DNA of 64,000 nt from Pseudomonas chlororaphis (GCF_003731765.1 NZ_MOAL01000001.1:682001-746000); one strand, 5' to 3'; shown: positions 20,011 through 31,068, counted from the first letter of the stretch. A program made the numbers and translations. Notes: generated by a model not told the origin, from the sequence alone.

Positions 20011-21525
20011 TTATTGGTGTTGGCAGGGTTGTGGATAACGAGCCTTGCGCTCCAGGTCATCGAGGTCGATGTGGTTGCGCATGTATTGCTGACTGGCGTC
20101 GACCAGGGGCTGGTGATCCCAGCTCTTCAGCGTACCCAGGGTCAGCGCCTGGGCGACGAAACGCCGGCGGCGCTGACTGGCAAGCACCTGTTGGCGGATG
20201 ACCGGGATGTCCCACTTGGCCCGGGCTTCGGCGAGGAAGGCCGCGAACAGTGATCGATGGGCCGGCGACTGGCTGAGTTCTTCCTGCTCACGCGGGTCGT
20301 TGTGCACATCGAAGAGTAGGCAAGGGTCATCTTCGCTGTAGATGAATTTGTAGGCGCCGCGACGAATCATCATCAGTGGGCTGATGGTGCCTTCGGCCAT
20401 GTACTCGCCGAACACCTCGTCGTGGCCGCCCTGCCCCTGCAAGTGCGGGACCAGGGAGCGGCCATCCAAGGGCAGGCCGGGTTGCAACTCACCGCCGGCC
20501 AGTTGCACCAGGGTGGGCAGCAGGTCGGCCGTGGACACCGCGGCGCTGACCCGGCCGGCGGCGAACTGCCCCGGCGCGCTGATCAGCAGCGGCACCCGGG
20601 CGGCCATTTCAAACCAGTGCATTTTGTACCAGAGGCCACGCTCGCCGAGCATGTCGCCGTGGTCGCCGGAGAAGACAATGATGGTGTTCTCGGCCAAGCC
20701 TGTTTCTTCAAGGGTTTGCAGGAGTTTGCCGACGTTGTCGTCGATATAGCTGCACGCCCCGAAGTAGGCCCGGCGCGCATCGCGAATCTTATCCACAGGC
20801 AGTGGCTTGTCCCACAGGTCGTAGACCTTGAGCAGACGCTGGGAATGGGGGTCTTGGCTGTCCTGCGGCGGGGTCTGCGGCAAGGGGATGTCGGCGTCCT
20901 GGTACAGGTCCCAATAGGCCTTGGGGATGGTGTACGGGTCGTGGGGGTGGGTCATGGACACGGTGAGGCAGAACGGCTGGTCGCCGTCTTCGCGGATGTG
21001 ATCGAACAGGTATTGTCGGGCCTTGAACACCACCTCTTCGTCGAAATCCAGCTGGTTGGTGCGCACGCAAGGGCCGGCCTGCAGCACCGAGGACATGTTG
21101 TGGTACCAACTGGGGCGCACGTCGGGCTCGTCCCAGTTCACCGCCCAGCCGTAGTCGGCGGGGTAGATGTCGCTGGTCAGGCGTTCCTCATAGCCGTGCA
21201 ACTGGTCCGGGCCGCAGAAATGCATCTTTCCCGAGAGCGCGGTGCGATAACCCAGGCGGCGCAGGTAGTGGGCGTAAGTCGGCACATCGGCGGGAAAGTC
21301 CGCAGCGTTGTCATAGGCGCCGATCTTGCTCGGCAGCTGGCCGCTGACCAGGGTGAAGCGCGACGGGGCGCACAGTGGGCTGTTGCAATAGGCGGCGTCG
21401 AACACCACGCCTTCGGCCGCCAGGCGACTGAGGTGGGGCAGCTTGATCGGGGAGGCACCGTAGAACGGCAACAAGGGCGCGGCCATTTGATCGGCCATGA
21501 TGAAAAGAATGTTCTTGCGCTTCAT
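20011..21525 (-). CDS. betC: Choline-sulfatase
   Basis: It hydrolyses choline-O-sulfate to choline and sulfate, giving carbon, sulfur and the glycine-betaine precursor. The type I sulfatase signature is CAPSR with Cys52 (converted to formylglycine), followed by SGQLPSKIGAYDNAADFP. The metal site MADQM is at the N-terminus, and GKMHFCGPDQLHGYEERL and FSGDHGDMLGERGLW are present. The tail WDHQPLVDASQQYMRNH is characteristic of BetC. I chose MKRKNILF; a start 18 bp further up is possible. Confidence 0.96.
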   Translation of the reverse strand: MKRKNILFIMADQMAAPLLPFYGASPIKLPHLSRLAAEGVVFDAAYCNSPLCAPSRFTLVSGQLPSKIGAYDNAADFPADVPTYAHYLRRLGYRTALSGKMHFCGPDQLHGYEERLTSDIYPADYGWAVNWDEPDVRPSWYHNMSSVLQAGPCVRTNQLDFDEEVVFKARQYLFDHIREDGDQPFCLTVSMTHPHDPYTIPKAYWDLYQDADIPLPQTPPQDSQDPHSQRLLKVYDLWDKPLPVDKIRDARRAYFGACSYIDDNVGKLLQTLEETGLAENTIIVFSGDHGDMLGERGLWYKMHWFEMAARVPLLISAPGQFAAGRVSAAVSTADLLPTLVQLAGGELQPGLPLDGRSLVPHLQGQGGHDEVFGEYMAEGTISPLMMIRRGAYKFIYSEDDPCLLFDVHNDPREQEELSQSPAHRSLFAAFLAEARAKWDIPVIRQQVLASQRRRRFVAQALTLGTLKSWDHQPLVDASQQYMRNHIDLDDLERKARYPQPCQHQ

Positions 21526-21639
21526 GTATTCGCGGCATTCCATAGTCGATGGTTATGCGAAAGTGCTGCGATTGAGGATGAAACCCCTGCCATTCGCGGT
21601 AAAGCCCATGCGCGGCAATGACTAGGATAAGCCCAGCTT

Positions 21640-22590
21640 ATGTATGACGCCCTTGGTGACCTGTCCCTGGACCTGTTACGTGCCTTTGAAGCGGCGGCGC
21701 GGCAACGCAGTTTCACCGCCGCTGCCGTGGAGTTGGGCACCACCCAACCGGCCATCAGCCAGCAGATCAAGCGGCTGGAGGAGCAACTGGGCACCCGCTT
21801 GTTCGACCGGATCTACCGCGGTATCGAACTCACGGAGGCCGGGATGATTCTGTTCGAGCAGGTCCAGGCTGGCTTGCAGAGCATCGACGCCGGCCTCAGT
21901 GCCATCAGTGCCCAGCACCAGCACGAGGTGCTGCACGTGGCCACCGACTTCGCCTTCGCCGCTTATTGGCTGATGCCGCGCCTGCACCGCTTTCATGAAG
22001 CCAACCCGCAGGTGGATGTCAGCCTGGTCACCAGCGAGCGCAGCCACAGCATGCTGCGCAGCGATATCGACGTGGCGGTGCTGTTCGGTGATGGCCGCTT
22101 CAAGCAGGGCCAGAGCCATTGGCTGTTCAGCGAGGAAGTGTTTCCGGTGTGCAGCCCCGTGCTGCTCAAGGAGCGGGCCACACCCCTGCCCGCCCAGGCG
22201 TTGCTGGACTGGCCGCTGCTGCACCTGCGGGGCGAGAACAGCAGCCACTGGTTTGACTGGAGCGGGGTCTTTCGCGAACTGGGCATCAGCACGCCGCCCG
22301 CGCCCGGGCAGTTGCGCTTTGATAACTACACGCTGTTGATCCAGGCGGCGATCGGCGGCCAGGGCGTGGCCATTGGCTGGCGGCACCTGGTGGATAACTT
22401 GTTGGAACAGGGCCTGCTGTGCCGACCGCTGGCCGAGACGGTGATCTCCACCTACGGCTATTACGTGGTGTTGCCCCAGCGCAAACGCCGCAGTGTGCTG
22501 ATCCAGCAGTTCGTCGATTGGCTGATGACCGAGCAGGCCGGCAGTGCCCAGTCGCTGAATGGCGTCGGGCTGCCGTCGATTGCGGTCTGA
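21640..22590 (+). CDS. LysR-type regulator of the choline-sulfate genes
   Basis: This is a DNA-binding activator/repressor with an N-terminal winged helix (RQRSFTAAAVELGTTQPAISQQIKRLEEQLG) and a periplasmic-binding-like effector domain, 316 aa. It is divergent from betC-choX with 114 bp between the starts, the classic layout for a LysR protein that controls its neighbour. The likely inducer, choline-O-sulfate or choline, is an inference from context. Confidence 0.92.
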   Translation: MYDALGDLSLDLLRAFEAAARQRSFTAAAVELGTTQPAISQQIKRLEEQLGTRLFDRIYRGIELTEAGMILFEQVQAGLQSIDAGLSAISAQHQHEVLHVATDFAFAAYWLMPRLHRFHEANPQVDVSLVTSERSHSMLRSDIDVAVLFGDGRFKQGQSHWLFSEEVFPVCSPVLLKERATPLPAQALLDWPLLHLRGENSSHWFDWSGVFRELGISTPPAPGQLRFDNYTLLIQAAIGGQGVAIGWRHLVDNLLEQGLLCRPLAETVISTYGYYVVLPQRKRRSVLIQQFVDWLMTEQAGSAQSLNGVGLPSIAV

Positions 22591-22649
22591 GCGCATCCCC
22601 GGCGAGTCGTGGCACCATAGCCGGGTTCGGCTTTCTTCCGAGGGTTCTT

Positions 22650-22976
22650 ATGCAACGTATCAAGGGCTACCACGCCCACGTCTACTTCGACGCCAGCACC
22701 ATCGAGCAGGCCCGGTCCTTGTGTGAACAGGCTGCGCAGTTGTTTGCGCTGAAGATGGGCCGGGTGCATGAGCGGCCGGTGGGCCCGCACCCGGACTGGA
22801 GCTGCCAGTTGGCGTTCGAGCCGCAGTACCTGGCCGTGGTGTTGCCGTGGCTGGCGCTCAATCGAAAGGGGCTGGTGGTGTTCCTGCACCCGGATACGGG
22901 CAATGACCTGCTGGACCACACCGAGCACGCCCTGTGGATGGGGGCGATGCGGCCGTTGGATCTGTCGGGTTTTTGA
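22650..22976 (+). CDS. DOPA 4,5-dioxygenase family protein
   Basis: This 108-aa protein begins MQRIKGYHAHVYFDAS, with conserved histidines in YHAHVYF, VGPHPDWSCQLAF and VFLHPDTGNDLLDHTEHALWMG, the pattern of the small dopa-dioxygenase-like family. The true substrate in bacteria is unknown; an extradiol-type ring cleavage is the family inference. It follows the LysR gene on the same strand after 59 bp. Confidence 0.85.
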   Translation: MQRIKGYHAHVYFDASTIEQARSLCEQAAQLFALKMGRVHERPVGPHPDWSCQLAFEPQYLAVVLPWLALNRKGLVVFLHPDTGNDLLDHTEHALWMGAMRPLDLSGF

Positions 22977-22985
22977 GGGCGGGGG

Positions 22986-23034
22986 ATCGCCGGCGAGCCG
23001 ACTCCTACAAGGGCACAGGGCGGATTGTGGGAGC
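22986..23034. repeat. REP-like element
   Basis: ATCGCCGGCGAGCCGACTCCTAC and a degraded partner (GTGGGAGCCGGTGGGCGG) fill the convergent gap between the dioxygenase-like and RcnB-like genes. Confidence 0.55.
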
Positions 23035-23060
23035 CGGTGGGCGGGCTGTACGAAAAGTGA

Positions 23061-23510
23061 TCAGTTAAGCACGCCGTCGAGAATCTCATAGACGATGCCG
23101 CTGCCAATGGCGATCAGCACGATATCGCCGCCCATGCGCCGCCATTCGTAGCCCTGGTAGCGTGGCAGATGGTTCAGGGCGCGGTTGTCCAGGCGTTCGC
23201 CGTAGTAGCCCCGGGGCAGCGGCTGGCCACGCACCAAGTGGATGCCGGGCGGTGGCGGCGCGCCGCGGACGAAGTAGCCATGGTTGTCGCGGATGGTCTG
23301 GCGCACCGGGCCGAAGTCCTTGGGCGGGCCGCCACGGCGATCATTCTGTGGGCCGCGATGATCGTTACCCCGGTTGTCCCGTTGTTCCTGCTGCGGGCCG
23401 CCACGATCGCCACCGCGATCATTGTCGCCGCGTTGATCGGCCATGGCGTTCATCAGCGGGCTGGCGCTGAGCATCAGCACACCGAGACCGGCAATCAGAC
23501 GTTTGGGCAT
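23061..23510 (-). CDS. RcnB-family periplasmic protein
   Basis: A signal peptide (MPKRLIAGLGVLMLSASPLMNAMA) is followed by a long low-complexity stretch rich in Asp, Arg, Gly, Asn and Gln (residues about 25-75). The RcnB-like domain comes last: RGQPLPRGYYGERLDNRALNHLPRYQGYEWRR and a C-terminal hydrophobic DIVLIAIGSGIVYEIL. RcnB of E. coli influences nickel/cobalt efflux; here the role is unknown. The start could also be the ATG 6 or 21 bp upstream. Confidence 0.75.
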   Translation of the reverse strand: MPKRLIAGLGVLMLSASPLMNAMADQRGDNDRGGDRGGPQQEQRDNRGNDHRGPQNDRRGGPPKDFGPVRQTIRDNHGYFVRGAPPPPGIHLVRGQPLPRGYYGERLDNRALNHLPRYQGYEWRRMGGDIVLIAIGSGIVYEILDGVLN

Positions 23511-23543
23511 TTTCATCAGGTCTTTCCTCACAGCGCGAACAGC

Positions 23544-23576
23544 AAAAAGGGGTTCAGAACCTGGTCCTGAACCCCT
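23544..23576 (-). terminator. Terminator of trpBA
   Basis: A 10-bp perfect stem (AGGGGTTCAG with CTGAACCCCT, 9-nt loop) is followed on the minus strand by a T-run. It lies 60 bp after the trpA stop. Confidence 0.85.
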
Positions 23577-23637
23577 CGGTCTTGCTAGTTAGTCTGTGGC
23601 TTCGGGCGCTAATTCCTCTGTATCAGGAACTTTACCT

Positions 23638-24449
23638 TCAGCTGACCCGGGCTTGACGCACGCCCTCGGACAGCGCCGCGCACAGGCTCAACACGCCGTC
23701 CACGGCCTGCTCGTGAGTGCTGGCATTGGCGATGTGGTCGATCAGCGCCGAGCCCACGACCACGCCGTCCGCCAAGCGGGCGATGGCAGCGGCCTGCTCC
23801 GGGGTGCGGATGCCGAAACCGATGCTGATCGGCAAGTCGGTGTGGCGACGCAGGCGGGCCACGGCCTCTTCCACATGTTCCAGGGTGGCGGCGCCGGCAC
23901 CGGTTACCCCAGCAACCGAGACGTAGTAGACAAAGCCGGAGCTGCCGTCGAGTACCTTGGGCAGACGGGCGTCGTCGGTGGTCGGCGTGGTCAGGCGGAT
24001 AAAGTCGATGCCGGCGGCCTGGGCCGGGTCGCACAGCTCATTGTTGTGCTCCGGTGGCATGTCCACCACGATCAGCCCATCCACACCAGCAGCCTTGGCG
24101 TCGGCGATAAAGCGCGGCACGCCGTAGTGGTGGATCGGGTTGAAGTAGCCCATCAGCACCAGGGGCGTGTCGCTGTTGCCTTCGCGGAATTCGCGAACCA
24201 TCTGCAGGGTTTTCGCCAGGTTCTGCTTGGCACCCAGGGCGCGGATGTTAGCCAGCTGGATGGCCGGGCCGTCAGCCATTGGGTCGGTGAAGGGCATGCC
24301 CAGCTCGATCACGTCGGCACCCGCGGCCGGCAAGCCCTTGAGGATCGCCAGGGAGGTGTCGTAGTTCGGGTCGCCGGCGGTGACGAAGGTCACCAGGGCG
24401 GCGCGATTCTGTTCTTTAAGCTGCGCGAAGCGGGTTTGCAGGCGGCTCA

Positions 24450-24450
<1 letters not shown>
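23638..24450 (-). CDS. trpA: Tryptophan synthase alpha chain
   Basis: It cleaves indole-3-glycerol phosphate to indole, which tunnels to the beta chain. Catalytic regions are present: [17 protein letters not shown] (catalytic Glu and Asp), [14 protein letters not shown], and the phosphate-binding GFGIRTPEQ and [10 protein letters not shown]. The 270 aa are normal. Its ATG overlaps the trpB stop (TGATG). Confidence 0.98.
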
Positions 24451-25731
<1,281 letters not shown>

Positions 25732-25799
25732 TACCCCTGACACCGGGCCCTGAAAACCGATAAGATCGCCGCAACCTGTCAGGAAAACTCACATATCCC

Positions 25800-26693
25800 A
25801 TGAGCCACGACCTGCCCCCTCTGAATGCCCTCCGTGCCTTCGAAGCCACCGCCCGCCTGAACAGCGTCAGCCAGGCTGCCGAAGAACTGCACGTGACCCA
25901 CGGTGCCGTGAGCCGGCAGTTGAAGGTGCTTGAAGAGCACTTGGGCGTGAGCCTGTTCATCAAGGATGGGCGCGGCCTGAAACTCACAGATGCAGGGCTG
26001 CGTCTGCGGGACGTCAGTAGTGAGGCGTTCGAGCGCGTGCGCGTAGTGTGCGCCGAGTTGTCCCAGGGCGGCGTGGATGCGCCGTTCGTCCTCGGCTGCT
26101 CCGGCAGCTTGCTGGCGCGCTGGTTTATTCCCCGGCTGGGGCGCTTGAACGCCGACTTGCCGGACCTGCGCCTGCATTTGTCCGCCGGCGAAGGTGACCT
26201 CGACCCGCGCCGCCCAGGGCTCGACGCCCTGTTGGTGTTCGCCGAACCCCCTTGGCCGGCCGACATGCAGGTCTATGAACTGGCCCGCGAGCGCATCGGC
26301 CCGGTGTTGAGCCCGCGTTATGCCCGTTACGAGGCGCTGCGCCAGGCCCCGGCCGAGGCATTGCTCAACGAACCCTTGCTGCACACCACGTCCCGCCGCC
26401 AGGCCTGGCCCAGTTGGGCGCAGCACAACGGCCTCGATGCCCAGGCCCTGAATTACGGGCAAGGTTTCGAGCATTTGTATTATTTGCTGGAAGCGGCAGT
26501 GGCCGGGCTGGGGGTGGCGATTGCACCCGAGCCATTGGTGGCCGAAGACTTGCGGGCTGGACGCCTGGTTGCCCCGTGGGGGTTTTGTGACACCCCGGGG
26601 CAACTGGCGCTGTGGCTACCCAAGCGCGCCGCAGACGGGCGCGCCCGGCAATTGGCCCAATGGCTCAGGCACGAGCTGGGCCAGACGGCTTAG
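25800..26693 (+). CDS. trpI: LysR-type activator of trpBA
   Basis: It activates trpBA in response to indole-3-glycerol phosphate. The N-terminal HTH ([35 protein letters not shown]) belongs to the GcvA/TrpI group of LysR proteins. The effector domain follows, for a total of 297 aa. It is divergent from trpBA. Its last codons overlap the end of the DUF883 gene on the other strand. Confidence 0.96.
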   Translation: MSHDLPPLNALRAFEATARLNSVSQAAEELHVTHGAVSRQLKVLEEHLGVSLFIKDGRGLKLTDAGLRLRDVSSEAFERVRVVCAELSQGGVDAPFVLGCSGSLLARWFIPRLGRLNADLPDLRLHLSAGEGDLDPRRPGLDALLVFAEPPWPADMQVYELARERIGPVLSPRYARYEALRQAPAEALLNEPLLHTTSRRQAWPSWAQHNGLDAQALNYGQGFEHLYYLLEAAVAGLGVAIAPEPLVAEDLRAGRLVAPWGFCDTPGQLALWLPKRAADGRARQLAQWLRHELGQTA

Positions 26694-27016
26694 TCGCCGC
26701 GTTTGCACAACAGATAAGCAGCCAGCAGGCCAATGGCCCCGACCGCAACGCCGGCGGTGGTCCAAGGGTGTTCCTGGGCGTAGTCGCGGGTGGCAATCCC
26801 GGTTTCACGGGTTTTCACTTTGACTTCTTCATAGGCATCGCTGAGCAGGCTGCGCGAATGCTTCAGCGCGTTCTCGGCATTGCCTTTCAAGGCCTTGAGG
26901 GTTTTACGCGACTCGTCAGACGCGTCGTCCTTGAGGCTCTCCAGGGATTTGAGCAGGCTGGAGATCTCGGCTTCCATACTTTCCAGTGAGGCTTTGCGTA
27001 ACGAGGTGTTGGCCAT
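26690..27016 (-). CDS. DUF883 (ElaB/YqjD-like) membrane-anchored protein
   Basis: It is 108 aa: a long amphipathic, coiled-coil-prone helix (residues 5-75) with one C-terminal membrane segment ([23 protein letters not shown]) after the family motif [13 protein letters not shown]. coli ElaB and YqjD are stationary-phase proteins that attach to ribosomes and the inner membrane; the same role here is inference. The ATG has GGAGAGCC upstream. The gene is convergent with trpI, with a 4-bp overlap. Confidence 0.9.
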   Translation of the reverse strand: MANTSLRKASLESMEAEISSLLKSLESLKDDASDESRKTLKALKGNAENALKHSRSLLSDAYEEVKVKTRETGIATRDYAQEHPWTTAGVAVGAIGLLAAYLLCKRGD

Positions 27017-27173
27017 GTCGGCTCTCCTGCAGGGTGATGATTGGCGTGTGTAGGTTCCGACTGCGGGGTGCGGCGAAAGTGCAGAAAATCTGAACTTCAC
27101 TGCGTTCCGGGCGCCACAGGAAATAGCAACAATCACTGCTAGGCTGTCTTCACAGCCAAAAAAGGAGAGCGTT

Positions 27174-27389
27174 ATGACTGATCACCACACTTATAAGAAA
27201 GTCGAGCTGGTCGGCTCCTCCCCGACCAGCATCGAGGAGGCCATCAACAATGCGCTGGCCGAGGCTCACAAGAGCATCAAGCACCTGGAGTGGTTCGAAG
27301 TCATCGACACCCGGGGCCATATCAAGGACGGTAAAGCCGCGCACTTCCAGGTCACCCTCAAGGTGGGCTTCCGAATTGCCAATAGTTGA
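27174..27389 (+). CDS. Dodecin flavin-binding protein
   Basis: This 71-aa protein forms dodecameric hollow spheres that store flavin or coenzyme A. The family pattern is clear: [24 protein letters not shown], then the flavin-stacking Trp in [14 protein letters not shown], and [12 protein letters not shown] good AGGAGAG ribosome site is upstream. It is a single-gene unit. Confidence 0.95.
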   Translation: MTDHHTYKKVELVGSSPTSIEEAINNALAEAHKSIKHLEWFEVIDTRGHIKDGKAAHFQVTLKVGFRIANS

Positions 27390-27521
27390 AGCCTTGGTCT
27401 AGGCTCTTGAACTTGTGCGCTGGCCGAGTGCCATAGGAAATGGCAAAGCGCTACATGTCTTGAGCCTCAGTCAGGCCGGCGTAAATGCTGACCCTTTTGA
27501 TCCGACCAGGGAATGTGACCG

Positions 27522-27746
27522 ATGAAAAAACTAGTATTAGCTGCAGCGCTGTTGAGCCTTGCGGGAACAGCCCTTGCTGCAGGCAAGCCGTGTGACGAGC
27601 TGAAAAGCGAAATCGCCGCGAAAATCGATGCCAAGGGTGCGTCAGGCTATTCGCTGGAAGTGGTCGATAAAGGCGCGGCTGCTGACGGCAAAGTGGTAGG
27701 CACCTGCGAAGCCGGCTCCAAGGAAATCGTCTACAAACGCGGCTGA
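27522..27746 (+). CDS. DUF1161 small secreted protein (copy 1)
   Basis: It is 74 aa with a signal peptide (MKKLVLAAALLSLAGTALA). The mature part starts AGKPCDELKSEIAAKI and ends VVGTCEAGSKEIVYKRG. The two cysteines are probably disulfide-linked in the periplasm. Its function is unknown. A close paralogue lies at 30367, sharing the P-C-(D/E)EL and VGXCE motifs. Confidence 0.9.
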   Translation: MKKLVLAAALLSLAGTALAAGKPCDELKSEIAAKIDAKGASGYSLEVVDKGAAADGKVVGTCEAGSKEIVYKRG

Positions 27747-27764
27747 CGTTTCTGCTGCGCAAAG

Positions 27765-27793
27765 AAAACCGACGCCATGGCGTCGGTTTTTTT
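27765..27793 (+). terminator. Terminator after DUF1161 copy 1
   Basis: The palindrome AAAACCGACGCCATGGCGTCGGTTTT with a T-run lies 18 bp after the stop codon. Confidence 0.85.
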
Positions 27794-27809
27794 ATGCCTG
27801 AAAGCGGCC

Positions 27810-28811
27810 TCAGCCTTTCATTATTTGCGCCAGCAGCTCGTAGGAGTGCACGCGGTCGGCGTGTTCGTAGAGGTCGCAGGTGAAAATCAGCTCATCGGCG
27901 CCGGTCTGTTCGATCAGCACTTCCAGCTTGGCGCGGATCTTCGCCGGGCTGCCGACCATGGCCAGGCCAAGGAAGCTGGCCACCGCTTCTTTCTCGTGGG
28001 GCAGCCACAGGCCGTCCATGGACGCCACCGGTTTGCGCTGCACCAGGCTCTGGCCGCGCATCAGGGCGAGGATGCGCTGGTACACCGAGGTCGCCAGGTA
28101 GTCGGCCTGCTCGTCGGTGTCGGCGGCCACCAGGGGTACGCCGAGCATCACGTAAGGTTTGTCGAGCACTGCCGAAGGCTTGAAGTGATTGCGGTACACG
28201 CGAATCGCTTCGTGCATGTAGCGCGGGGCGAAATGCGAGGCGAAGGCGTAAGGCAAGCCGAGCTCGCCGGCCAGTTGCGCGCTGAACAGGCTCGAACCCA
28301 GGAGCCAGACCGGGACGTTGGTGCCGGTGCCGGGCACGGCGATCACTCGTTGTTCCGGGCTGCGTGGGCCGAGGTAGGCCATCAGTTCGGCGACGTCTTC
28401 AGGAAAGTCGTCGGCGCTGCCGGAGCGCTCCCGGCGCAGGGCGCGGGCGGTCATCTGGTCGGAACCCGGGGCGCGGCCCAGGCCCAGATCGATGCGCCCC
28501 GGGTAAAGGCTTTCCAGGGTGCCGAACTGCTCGGCGATCACCAGCGGCGCATGGTTGGGCAGCATCACCCCGCCGGAGCCGACGCGAATGCTCGAGGTTC
28601 CGCCGGCCAGGTAGCCCAGCAGCACCGAGGTGGCGGAACTGGCGATGCCGTCCATGTTGTGGTGCTCGGCGACCCAGAAGCGCGTGTAGCCGAACTTCTC
28701 TACGTGTTGCGCCAGGTCCAGGGAATTGCGCAGGGATTGCGCCGGGCTGCCGTCTTCACGTACGGGCACCAGGTCGAGGGTGGAAAACTTGATCTCGGAC
28801 AGCGGTTTCAT
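27810..28811 (-). CDS. Luciferase-like flavin-dependent monooxygenase
   Basis: This is a single-domain LLM-class oxidoreductase of 333 aa (bacterial luciferase fold, FMN or F420). It carries the family segments [47 protein letters not shown] and [20 protein letters not shown]. The group with this N-terminus is annotated MsnO8-like. The substrate is unknown. It is convergent with DUF1161 copy 1. Confidence 0.9.
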   Translation of the reverse strand: MKPLSEIKFSTLDLVPVREDGSPAQSLRNSLDLAQHVEKFGYTRFWVAEHHNMDGIASSATSVLLGYLAGGTSSIRVGSGGVMLPNHAPLVIAEQFGTLESLYPGRIDLGLGRAPGSDQMTARALRRERSGSADDFPEDVAELMAYLGPRSPEQRVIAVPGTGTNVPVWLLGSSLFSAQLAGELGLPYAFASHFAPRYMHEAIRVYRNHFKPSAVLDKPYVMLGVPLVAADTDEQADYLATSVYQRILALMRGQSLVQRKPVASMDGLWLPHEKEAVASFLGLAMVGSPAKIRAKLEVLIEQTGADELIFTCDLYEHADRVHSYELLAQIMKG

Positions 28812-29053
28812 AAGCCTGCTTCTCCAATGGCTGCGCAGGCGTTTGTCGTGGGCGGCAAAACCTGGCGAATTCTATAAGTCAGTTCTATGCAATGTGGGCA
28901 TATACCCGAGATTCAATAGCAGGCTGTGAATTGCTCGCCGATAAATGGCTTGGAATACCCGGGTGAACTTTGCCCGTCCTTCTATCCTCAGACCTTTGAG
29001 CAGCACAAACCAATGGCGCGCCACCCGTCGCGTCGGTTCTTGAGGAGACGGAT

Positions 29054-29485
29054 ATGAGTATCAAAAAGAAAGCATCGGCTCATTGGGAAGGTGACCTGAA
29101 AACCGGCATCGGTTCGATTTCCACTGAAACCGGAGTCCTGCGTGAAGCGCCTTATGGCTTCAAGGCGCGCTTTGAAGGGGGCAAGGGCACCAACCCGGAA
29201 GAGCTGATCGGCGCCGCCCATGCGGGTTGTTTCTCCATGGCGTTTTCCATGATTCTCGGTGACGCCGGCTTGAAAGCCGACAGCATCGACACTCAGGCAG
29301 AAGTCACCCTGGACCAGGTCGACGGCGGTTTTGCGATTACGGCGGTGCACCTGATCCTCAAGGCGAAAATCCCCGGCGCCAGCCAGCAGCAATTCGAAGA
29401 GTTGAGCACCAAGGCCAAGGAAGGATGCCCAGTGTCCAAGGTTCTGAATGCCAAGATCAGCCTCGACGCGACCCTGGTCAGCTAA
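29054..29485 (+). CDS. osmC: OsmC-family peroxiredoxin-like protein
   Basis: It detoxifies organic hydroperoxides using two conserved cysteines, seen in AAHAGCFSMAFSM and KEGCPVSKVLNA. The 143 aa and the opening MSIKKKASAHWEGDLKTGIGSIST are OsmC-like rather than Ohr-like. GAGGAG precedes the ATG. In other bacteria osmC is induced by osmotic and stationary-phase stress; no clear promoter was identified here. Confidence 0.92.
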   Translation: MSIKKKASAHWEGDLKTGIGSISTETGVLREAPYGFKARFEGGKGTNPEELIGAAHAGCFSMAFSMILGDAGLKADSIDTQAEVTLDQVDGGFAITAVHLILKAKIPGASQQQFEELSTKAKEGCPVSKVLNAKISLDATLVS

Positions 29486-29542
29486 AGACCCTACTCGGCC
29501 TGCACGGCCATTGCCGACAACATGTCGGCGATGGCCGGCTGG

Positions 29543-30202
29543 TCAACCCTCCACATCCAGCATCCAATGACGCCGCACCTGGCGCCGTTGCCAGCGTGAG
29601 TTGTATTGCTGGCTTTCGCGGCTTTGGGCGAACAACTGGCAACCGCCCTCCGCGGCTTCCCCCAAGTTGAAAGTTCGGCGTGCGCCGATGGCGTGTTTGT
29701 CTGAGCCGTAGAAGGCGATCACGCGAATTTCCAGGTCGAGAAAACGCCAGGCTGCATCGGGCAGGTGCCCCTGCATGGGGATGTCGTGCAGCAGCGCCAG
29801 GCGCTGGATCAAGGTGGCGAAGGTGCCGATGTGGGTGAAGTCGCCCGTGCGCAACGGCCCTTGGCGCGTGGCCTTGTGCAGGATCAGGTCCTGTTCGATC
29901 TCGCCCTTGCTCTCTTCGCGGATATCGGTGACGTCGCAGCACAGCGGGCCTTGGCTGGTGTTGAGCCGCAACACGATCTGGTTGATGAAGATCGGTTCGG
30001 CGCTCATGTTGCTGATCAGGCACAGCGAGCCGATGCCTTTGCCGGCGCCACGGTTGATGATGATGCGCGGGCGCCGCTGGCGCTGGTAATTGTTGAGCAG
30101 CAGTTGTGCATAGAGAATCCACACCACCAGGGTGCCAACGCTCACTAGCAGCGTCAGGGGATCCTTGTATTCGCGTAGCCATTCCACCAGTTGCCAGTTC
30201 AT
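29543..30202 (-). CDS. Conserved membrane-anchored protein of unknown function
   Basis: It is 219 aa beginning MNWQLVEWLREYKDPLT, with one membrane helix (TLLVSVGTLVVWILYAQLLL, about residues 15-35). A soluble domain of mainly beta character follows (INRGAGKGIGSLCLISNMSAEPIFINQIVLRLN). I do not recognise a domain. An overlapping frame on the same strand (to 30182) is Pro/Arg/His-rich and is a shadow. The frame extends 42 bp further up, but MNWQ looks like the natural start. Confidence 0.75.
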   Translation of the reverse strand: MNWQLVEWLREYKDPLTLLVSVGTLVVWILYAQLLLNNYQRQRRPRIIINRGAGKGIGSLCLISNMSAEPIFINQIVLRLNTSQGPLCCDVTDIREESKGEIEQDLILHKATRQGPLRTGDFTHIGTFATLIQRLALLHDIPMQGHLPDAAWRFLDLEIRVIAFYGSDKHAIGARRTFNLGEAAEGGCQLFAQSRESQQYNSRWQRRQVRRHWMLDVEG

Positions 30203-30366
30203 GTGCGCGCCTATTGTGCTATTCACCCTCTTCGAGCCCGGCATCGGGCGCGGGGTTCAGCTGAATGTGCGTGGGCTCAGAACTCGCTTGGTCAAAAGGC
30301 AGTCAGACAAAGTGTCTGCAGCTTCAGCTCATGGGTATGGGCGCTGCAGCAAGGGAGCGGTACATC

Positions 30367-30600
30367 ATGAAACGTTTTGCCTTGGCGGTAGTTTGTTGCG
30401 CGCTGGCCACGTCGGCCCTGGCGGCCCCCAAGCCCTGTGAAGAACTCAAGGCCGAGATCGAAGCCAAGATCCAGGCCCAGGGCGTGGCGTCCTACACCCT
30501 GGAAATCGTCAGCAATGACGAAGTCCACGACAACAACATGGTGGTCGGCAGCTGTGAAAACGGCACCAAGAAGATCATCTATCAGAAGAACGATCGCTGA
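30367..30600 (+). CDS. DUF1161 small secreted protein (copy 2)
   Basis: It is 77 aa with the signal peptide MKRFALAVVCCALATSALA and the mature start APKPCEELKAEIEAKIQ. The end is VVGSCENGTKKIIYQKNDR. It is a paralogue of the gene at 27522, with the same cysteine spacing. The function is unknown. Confidence 0.9.
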   Translation: MKRFALAVVCCALATSALAAPKPCEELKAEIEAKIQAQGVASYTLEIVSNDEVHDNNMVVGSCENGTKKIIYQKNDR

Positions 30601-30606
30601 ACCCAC

Positions 30607-31026
30607 TCAGGGCACGCAGTGGATCAGGCGCTCTTCGGCCACCACCTGGCGTTGCGGGTTATACAGCCGGGCGCTGGGGGTGAAGGTCAGCGAGCGGGCT
30701 TCCAGCAGGTAACGCTGGCCGGCCTCGAACCGGTCGTAGTTCAAGGTCAGGTAGCACAGGCGTTCTTGCGGGCTGTTCATGCCGCTCATGCCGCTGCCGG
30801 GCACTTCGAAATCGAAGCGCACCGTCAGTTCATGGCTGCCGGGGCTGACCTGGAAATAGCGCCCGTCGGTGAGTTTTTGCTTGTCCAGCCGTTCGGCCAT
30901 CACCAGCTTGCCGCCCGGGGTGCGGGTGATCAGGTCGACCCAGGCCTGTTGCGGGTCGGCGCTGGGCAAGGGGCTGGAGCAGGCGGTCAGGGTGGTGAGG
31001 GCGAAAAGCAGCAGGAGCGGGCGCAT
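30607..31026 (-). CDS. Putative lipoprotein (paralogue 1 of a tandem pair)
   Basis: It is 139 aa with a lipoprotein signal (MRPLLLLFALTTLTAC, lipobox LTAC). The mature part has the pattern DPQQAWVDLITRTPGG.L, DGRYFQVSPGSHELTVRFDFE and F.AGQRYLLEA, shared with its neighbour. This looks like a beta-rich domain resembling PEGA/carbohydrate-module lipoproteins, but I cannot name it. It follows the paralogue at 31069 on the same strand, 42 bp away. Confidence 0.8.
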   Translation of the reverse strand: MRPLLLLFALTTLTACSSPLPSADPQQAWVDLITRTPGGKLVMAERLDKQKLTDGRYFQVSPGSHELTVRFDFEVPGSGMSGMNSPQERLCYLTLNYDRFEAGQRYLLEARSLTFTPSARLYNPQRQVVAEERLIHCVP

Positions 31027-31068
31027 GATGTCGGCCGATGGGACGCGAAGGGCTCAGCATAACGCCGA

